Of a stretch of 64,000 bases of DNA, positions 58,732 through 64,000 are shown piece after piece. The stretch comes from Pseudopithomyces maydicus (lineage: Eukaryota; Ascomycota; Dothideomycetes; Pleosporales; Didymosphaeriaceae). The notes beneath the pieces are model-generated. The model ran no database searches. It had not been told where the DNA came from and saw only the letters and a program-made list of their open reading frames with translations. Location: positions 62,001 to 126,000 of the forward strand of contig JANTUC010000002.1 of the NCBI GenBank assembly GCA_026873275.1, given 5' to 3'. A program made the translations under genes and the position numbers. Every line of letters begins with the position of its first letter. Position 1 is the stretch's first letter.

Positions 58732-61700
58732 ATGGATCCGGCCCTCAGGCGTGGGCGCAGGGATCCGCGCTGCACACGCTTGCTGCGCTGCTGCACGCCT
58801 GCATCATCTGCGCGCCAGGCGAGCAAAAGGACCGTGGGACGCCCTCCAGTCGTCGCAGAGCCTCTCGTCGCAGCGCCGACGGAGAGGACAGGCGCTGCTG
58901 CTTTGGGGGCCGTGGCTACTGTGCGCGCCAAGGGCTCCGAAGCCGCGATACGGCCCGTTGCACGGGACTTGCAAGTAAGTATCAAAGTACATGTCTTGAC
59001 GCAGATGAAATTGTCCCTCATGCAGACGCAGCCGCGTCCAGCAATCATGTACCGACAGTGTGTCTCTCCCGGGCGACATCCGCCAGGGCAACACTCGTCG
59101 TGCGCGCTAGCGACTCGTCCCCCAGGTCAATCACTATCACATCGCGCTCCCACCAGCAGACGGCATCCTTACCGCGCACTCGACGCCGCCGCCTTGCCTT
59201 GCCCTGCCCTGCCCTGCCTGGCCTGGCCTGCCTGGCTCGTCGTGCGTGCGGGAGACGTCGCTCGCTCGCGGCTGTGGTGCTCGCTCGCATCGCTTGGCAT
59301 ATGCACTGGCAGCACACGCCCACGGTTGGGGGGACGAGGGAGGGGGACGAGGCGCCATGCTTCCCGGGCTCCGGGCTACGCCAGCTGTCATCCACAGCCA
59401 ACGGGCGCCTCGTGCTCCTGCGCACGCCAGGCTTCAGAGGTTTCGTCCTGCTCTGCACCCTGCTGCTGGTCAGCAAACTCCCCGGACCGCTCACCTCACC
59501 GCGACGCCCAAAATAACCGCAGCAGCGCCCACCACGTGGAGATCGGCCATCAAGCTGATGGTGATGATGCACGACTGCCACCCCCTCCCCTCCCCCTGGG
59601 AAACGATTCCTGGCGAGCCTGAGTGCCGTATTGCCCAGACAAGGGCAGCCGAAAGCTGTGCTTATTGCACCGGCCGCTCTGGGATTGACACGTGCCGTAG
59701 ACAATATAATCTGACGCTAAAAATACCCCAGAGGCCAAGCGACGCTCCATCGGGGCCAGAAGGGAGGTTGCCGGGACATGGACGTCCCGCAGTCTGGGGC
59801 TCGCAATCGTCATTGTCGCACACAGGAGCAATCAACTCGACACGCCATCCTGGGACGCGGTCGATCCGATGCCCTGCTCATCATTGTCGTCTGAAGCCTC
59901 TCCCGCCTAGGCGTGCGTGGGCCGCTCAATCATGTGCCGTCCTGCATAGCGTGAGCCCGGCGACGTGAGCGAGCGAGCGAGCTTGATGTCAGCTGGAGGA
60001 GCCAAAAGCACGGTCATGCATCTGCCGCCCTGGTCGCCGAAGCACTGGCATCCCTGCGGCCAGCCCGTCGCGAGTCCATGGCCGTCACCGCCGGCGCTGA
60101 GAGCCTGCAGGTAGCTGCGTAGTGTACCGCGTCGTCTGGGCAGACGCGAGACAGGCGGAGAGCGAGAGGACGAGAGAGCATCGCAACGCGCGCGCGATAT
60201 CGAGAGGATAACTGACACTGACCGCTCGCGCGACAGCAGCGCTCGCCCTCGACACCAACACGTCCCCGCCAATCAGCTTACAGTCGCCCCCGGGTCGGCG
60301 AGTTGGCTGTGAATGTGCGGAGAGTGCTTTGTCTCGCTCTGGCGCGCACGGGGCCCCTCTGGCCAGACCGCGTCCGTGCTGGGTTCGCTGGCGCCAGTCC
60401 CGACGCTTTCCTGACGGGGCCTGTGGCTCGTCCTTGGTACTTGGAAAAAACAAACCCCAAATGAAAAAAAAGAAGCTTCCTCCGTCGTGCGTATTGTGCC
60501 GCGACCGTGGGTCAGGAGCACGCCGTATTGCCACGCAGTCGACTCACGCGCCCCTGCCGGCGACGCAGAACATCAAAGGAGCCCCGGCGAGGTCAGCCAA
60601 AGCGTCAGCACCATCCCAGCCGCCATGAGGGAACCTGCTCTTTGAACCTGGCCGGCCCGGCGCAGCCCACAGCTCCTCCACTGTGCTGGTCCAAGCCGTC
60701 CCGCACGCCAGCGTCTCCGACCAGAGGGCGACCGACAGGGTCTGGCTGTGGTAGGTGCTGCCACCCCCGGCACCGCATTGTTGCTCCCCCATGCCTGTCT
60801 GCCTGGACTCTATTTCGTAACTGAACGGTGTGGTAGGTTTATTATTCACAACTCGCCTTGCTTCTGCCGTGTCTCGTCTGTCTTTCCCCGTTGCGTGCAG
60901 GCGTGGGTGAGTAGCGCCGACAGCCGCCCATCTGTACAGTAGCCTCTTCTCGCCCTCATCTCCCATCCCGATCCAGATTGCCCCAAAAGACGCTCGGACG
61001 AACCCTATCGCCTGGTTAGGCTCTTGATGCCCTGGTGAAGCCCCAGCCCGCTAGGAAGCCACGCGAACCACAAAACCCTGACGCCTTAGCCCGCCTACAT
61101 ATACGTGACTCCACCCGCTCACTGCGAGGAAAGCCCTTTGGCCCTGCACAGTCCAGCCTTCTCCGCCATTGCTGCTTAGGGCGCCCAGGAACTGAGCTTA
61201 ATAAGGAGGGATCGCCGCCGCCCGCGCGCCTCACAACCACCGTCAGTCGACTCCAAGGGCCACAAGACACGGGCTCCACCACCATCGTCAACGTGCAACA
61301 CCAGATCTTGCCGCGCTACATTCACCCCGTCTGCACCCTTTCCTGCTTTCGGAAATCCATCTCCGTCTACCGGTAAACTGGAATTCAATCGTCAGCCTGA
61401 TCACGCTTGGCCAATCCGAGCTTTCTCGTCATCTGTCCGACGACTCTAGCACACCTCCCATAGCATAACCAGGTTTGACCTTTTGCCCCAAAACCAACAC
61501 CCGCACGGCTTTTGTGCCACCGTCTCTGTAACACCTCTGCGCAACAAACCAGGAACCTGGGCCTTACCGAGCACCGACTGTGTTGGAAACTCTGTTGCAC
61601 AAGTACTGCTTTTGCTGCCTCGTACGCCCTCCTTATTAGGCCCACGGCGAGCACCACCACTGATCTTGCGCAGACACTGAGACTTCTAGAAAACTTCTGG

Positions 61701-61999
61701 ATGAGCGTGCATTCGTCGGTATCACCATCTTCCAGAAGGCCCACGCAGGTACCATCATCAGGATCGTCCGCCCACCGCAGCTTTCGAATACCCGGAACGA
61801 TCATTCGCCGTTTGGAGAGGACCGACATACTAGCGGGGAACACCATCGTAGGATATCTAGTCCGGTTTGCGTCTGTGTGAGCACGAGATCATTACCGCGG
61901 CCTGCCTCCTCCACCACTGCCTGCGATCAATCAGCACCTTGTCCTCCCTGACCAAGGCACTTACCTTTCCCATCACGCCTCGGGGCTACGAGCCGTCGG

Positions 62000-63565
62000 T
62001 TGCCCTCCGTGGATTTATATCAGTCCTCACGTGGATCTCATTGGTCCGACGCGCAGTTCTCCTCTCCACCTTTTGCAGCGTCCCAGCTGCAGTCTATACC
62101 CACCCCTCCCTCTTCAGAAGCTGGTAGGTCGTTAGGACCTAACCGGAACACAACCGCCAACGTGGCTGCTGCCGTGGCTCACCCGACGTCGATGCATCCG
62201 GGGCCATCCCAGATGGGTGCACCCTCAACGAGCTTCTCGTCTAGGAGGGGACACGCCCAAGCATTGGGCAATTTCGAATTGCCACCCCCATCAGCGCACA
62301 AATTCCCGTCCTTCAATACCATCAACGCTCCACAGTCATCGCAAGCGCCGACGACCATTGCTAGTGTTGGTAATCTGCTCACCCCACCAAACAACATACC
62401 CGGCGAGGTGTTGAGCCCTTCCTCAGGAGTGTCGACGAGCAGTGCTCCACCGGCAATGTCTTCGTATCATCAAGGCGGCGGCTACATGTATTCGCCACCT
62501 TCTCAGCCGTCGAGTCACTATGGCTACGGCGGGGGACCGCAAAATCAATATAACGCAGCCCGAGGAGGTGAGTTGCTGCAGAACCAACATCAGTCAGGAT
62601 ACCAATACTCACTTACTTTGTGCAAAGGGCTGAATCCGCCACCGTACGAAATGAACCAGCAGCTTCCGCCATTCACGCCATCATCCGTGCCGTCCAATAT
62701 GCCCGCAATGTCTGCACAACACCAGCCGCATCATATGATGAACTCGCAAACTCCCGTGTCGAGCTCAGCACCACAACAGTCGCCTGCACATGCGCAGGAA
62801 CCCTTCAGACCGCCACCAACCCCAACGTACTCGTATCCGCCCGCCACAACACCACAGCAAGCCTCGTTCCCCTACTCCACAGGCCCCTCGCCAACGCACC
62901 AGAGCCCCCTCAGCAGCTCAATGACCCGCATGTCGCCCGCCGCGTCACACGGCTCGATCCCCTCGATCCCCTCGAATTCCGCCCCCTCACCGCATCCGTA
63001 CCAGCACCAGCGCTCGTACGGCAGCTTCGTCCCCCAGCCCAGCCCCGTGTACACAAACGTCAACAATCCAAACGGCCAGATGTCCCTCGTCGGCGGCATG
63101 CACCCGGGCATGATGCCCATCCACAGCGGCGCCGCAGCCGCAATGCCGCACTTCCTGGGGCCCCCGCACCACCAGCAGCCCCCCGCCAACGACCGCCCCT
63201 TCAAATGCGATCAGTGTCCCCAGAGCTTCAACCGGAATCACGATCTCAAGCGCCATAAGCGCATTCATTTGGCCGTCAAGCCGTTTCCCTGCCAGCATTG
63301 CGATAAGAGCTTCTCGAGGAAGGATGCGCTGAAGGTACGTTGACATGCATACATGCATATATATACATACACCCGCATCCGTTTGATATATGTATATATA
63401 TAGACAAGAAAGTGCAAAACTGACAGTTTCCAGCGACACATCCTCGTCAAAGGCTGCGGCAAGGTCTCCACCTCCACCGACGACGCAAAGCGGGAAAGCG
63501 GCTCGCCGGACGTCAAAGCCGAGGCCATCGATTCTAGCAAGAACGCGCTGCACGGCCGGGCGTAA
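62000..63565 (+). CDS. C2H2 zinc-finger transcription factor (5' end uncertain)
   Basis: The open exon reaches 63334, the intron is 63335-63433 (GTACGT...TCCAG), and the last exon is 63434-63565 with TAA at 63563-63565. Coding composition is clear from about 62000, but no in-frame ATG lies before 62191, so an upstream exon is likely. A long Pro/Ser/Gln/His-rich region (about 400 residues) precedes two fingers: FKCDQCPQSFNRNHDLKRHKRIH (Cx2Cx12Hx3H), then FPCQHCDKSFSRKDALK, completed after the intron by RHILVKGC (Cx2Cx12Hx5C). This pair with the HLAVKPF linker recalls Azf1/Swi5-type fungal regulators; the exact orthologue is not certain. The intron splits finger 2. The last 35 residues are acidic/Ser-rich. 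Confidence 0.88.
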
Positions 63566-63615
63566 CGGAAGCGTAACGGAAGCGTAACGGAAGCGTAACG
63601 GAAGCGTAACGTAGC
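63563..63615. repeat. 11-nt tandem repeat beginning at the stop codon
   Basis: TAACGGAAGCG units recur with TAA at 63563, 63574, 63585, 63596 and 63607. The first TAA is the stop codon of the C2H2 gene. Confidence 0.95.
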
Positions 63616-64000
63616 GTGGCGGAGCGGAATCCGCGTGTTTGTTGCATTTGGAAGCAAGGCTTTGCTTCGATCATACCCATACCCATACTTCACTTACTTC
63701 TCCCTGTATTAATTACCTCTTTTGGCACACAACACGCACGCACGCACGCACGCAACGCACGCAACGCACGCACGCAACACGCAACGCAGCGCAGCGTATA
63801 ACGCAACGCGTATGTCTATGGAATCCAGCACAGCACACCACAGCACAGCGCCCACGCCGCACCCCAGATCCGCGGCACCCCTTTGGAGCGAAGAAGAACC
63901 ATGTCGATATATATACACATGTATCTACGGATGGATCAGATGGATCAGATGGATCGGATGGGTTGTGCAACCACCACCGTCACCAGACCAGACCCTCACG
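63566..64000. other. 3' flank with microsatellites
   Basis: Downstream of the C2H2 gene. It includes a CACG/CAACG-rich run at about 63727-63790 and a GGATCAGAT-type run at about 63930-63960. No gene was seen up to the window edge. Confidence 0.6.

Larger units (their letters stand above)
51855..61999. other. 10-kb gene desert rich in short tandem repeats
   Basis: No convincing gene was found on either strand. AT-rich to about 53500. From about 54400 it becomes GC-rich with many 4- to 15-nt tandem runs (listed separately) and dispersed TGTA/TACA motifs. Many long ORFs overlap in several frames (for example 58157-58978, 58708-59622, 59246-59968), the pattern expected in GC-rich low-complexity DNA. 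About 60900-61999 may be the long leader of the C2H2 gene downstream. Confidence 0.55.

Noticed and set aside
58157..59968. Overlapping ORFs of 240-304 codons on the plus strand
   Set aside because: Several frames are open at once in GC-rich repeat DNA, with no motifs and no splice pattern.

Overview
The window is nuclear DNA of a filamentous ascomycete (Pezizomycotina). The signs are very short GT-AG introns (mostly 46-60 nt) inside conserved genes, three HET-domain (heterokaryon incompatibility) genes, a killer-toxin-like subgroup C chitinase, a Zn2Cys6 regulator of the fungal-specific type and a small secreted protein. Class cannot be fixed by eye. Dothideomycetes or Leotiomycetes would fit, but that is inference.

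Layout. 1-2160: 3' part of a killer-toxin-like chitinase gene, rich in Lys-Arg processing sites. 2684-4807: HET gene 1, followed by an AT-rich, gene-free island. 6372-7874: argininosuccinate lyase, with a consensus TGACTCA amino-acid-control site upstream. 8563-8884: a tiny lipid-anchor-like protein. 11556-15557: a divergent pair, an atypical SDR/epimerase (minus) and an ARGRII-like Zn2Cys6 regulator (plus). 16100-18218: HET gene 2, frame-broken. 20798-26773: a triple-KH RNA-binding protein and a Gyp5/EVI5-like TBC RabGAP. 30057-30875: ribosomal protein eL24. 31420-35964: an unknown hydrophobic protein and a Dal5-family MFS transporter. 36845-39454: HET gene 3, with a Cys-rich N-terminus. 39630-49743: a compact run holding a small secreted protein, guanine deaminase, a nucleotidyltransferase-fold-like unknown, a Nudix ADP-ribose pyrophosphatase, bleomycin hydrolase and an O-methyltransferase. 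49744-61999: about 12 kb with no convincing gene, full of short tandem repeats. 62000-63565: a C2H2 transcription factor.

Housekeeping genes (arginine synthesis, translation, Rab traffic, purine salvage, peptide turnover) are interleaved with fast-evolving self/non-self genes. All three HET genes lie beside AT-rich or gene-poor DNA, the usual two-compartment pattern of fungal genomes.

A recurring oddity is single-base frame breaks inside otherwise well-conserved genes (SDR, HET2, KH, guanine deaminase twice, NTase-like twice). Three of them (KH, the first in guanine deaminase, the C-terminal one in the NTase-like gene) sit in G/C homopolymers and are each repaired by one extra G/C. Under-called homopolymers in the assembly are the simplest reading for these. 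The others need not have the same cause. No complete novel multi-gene system could be demonstrated. The best undescribed candidates are the NTase-like protein, the 70-residue lipid-anchor-like protein and the Cys-rich HET protein.
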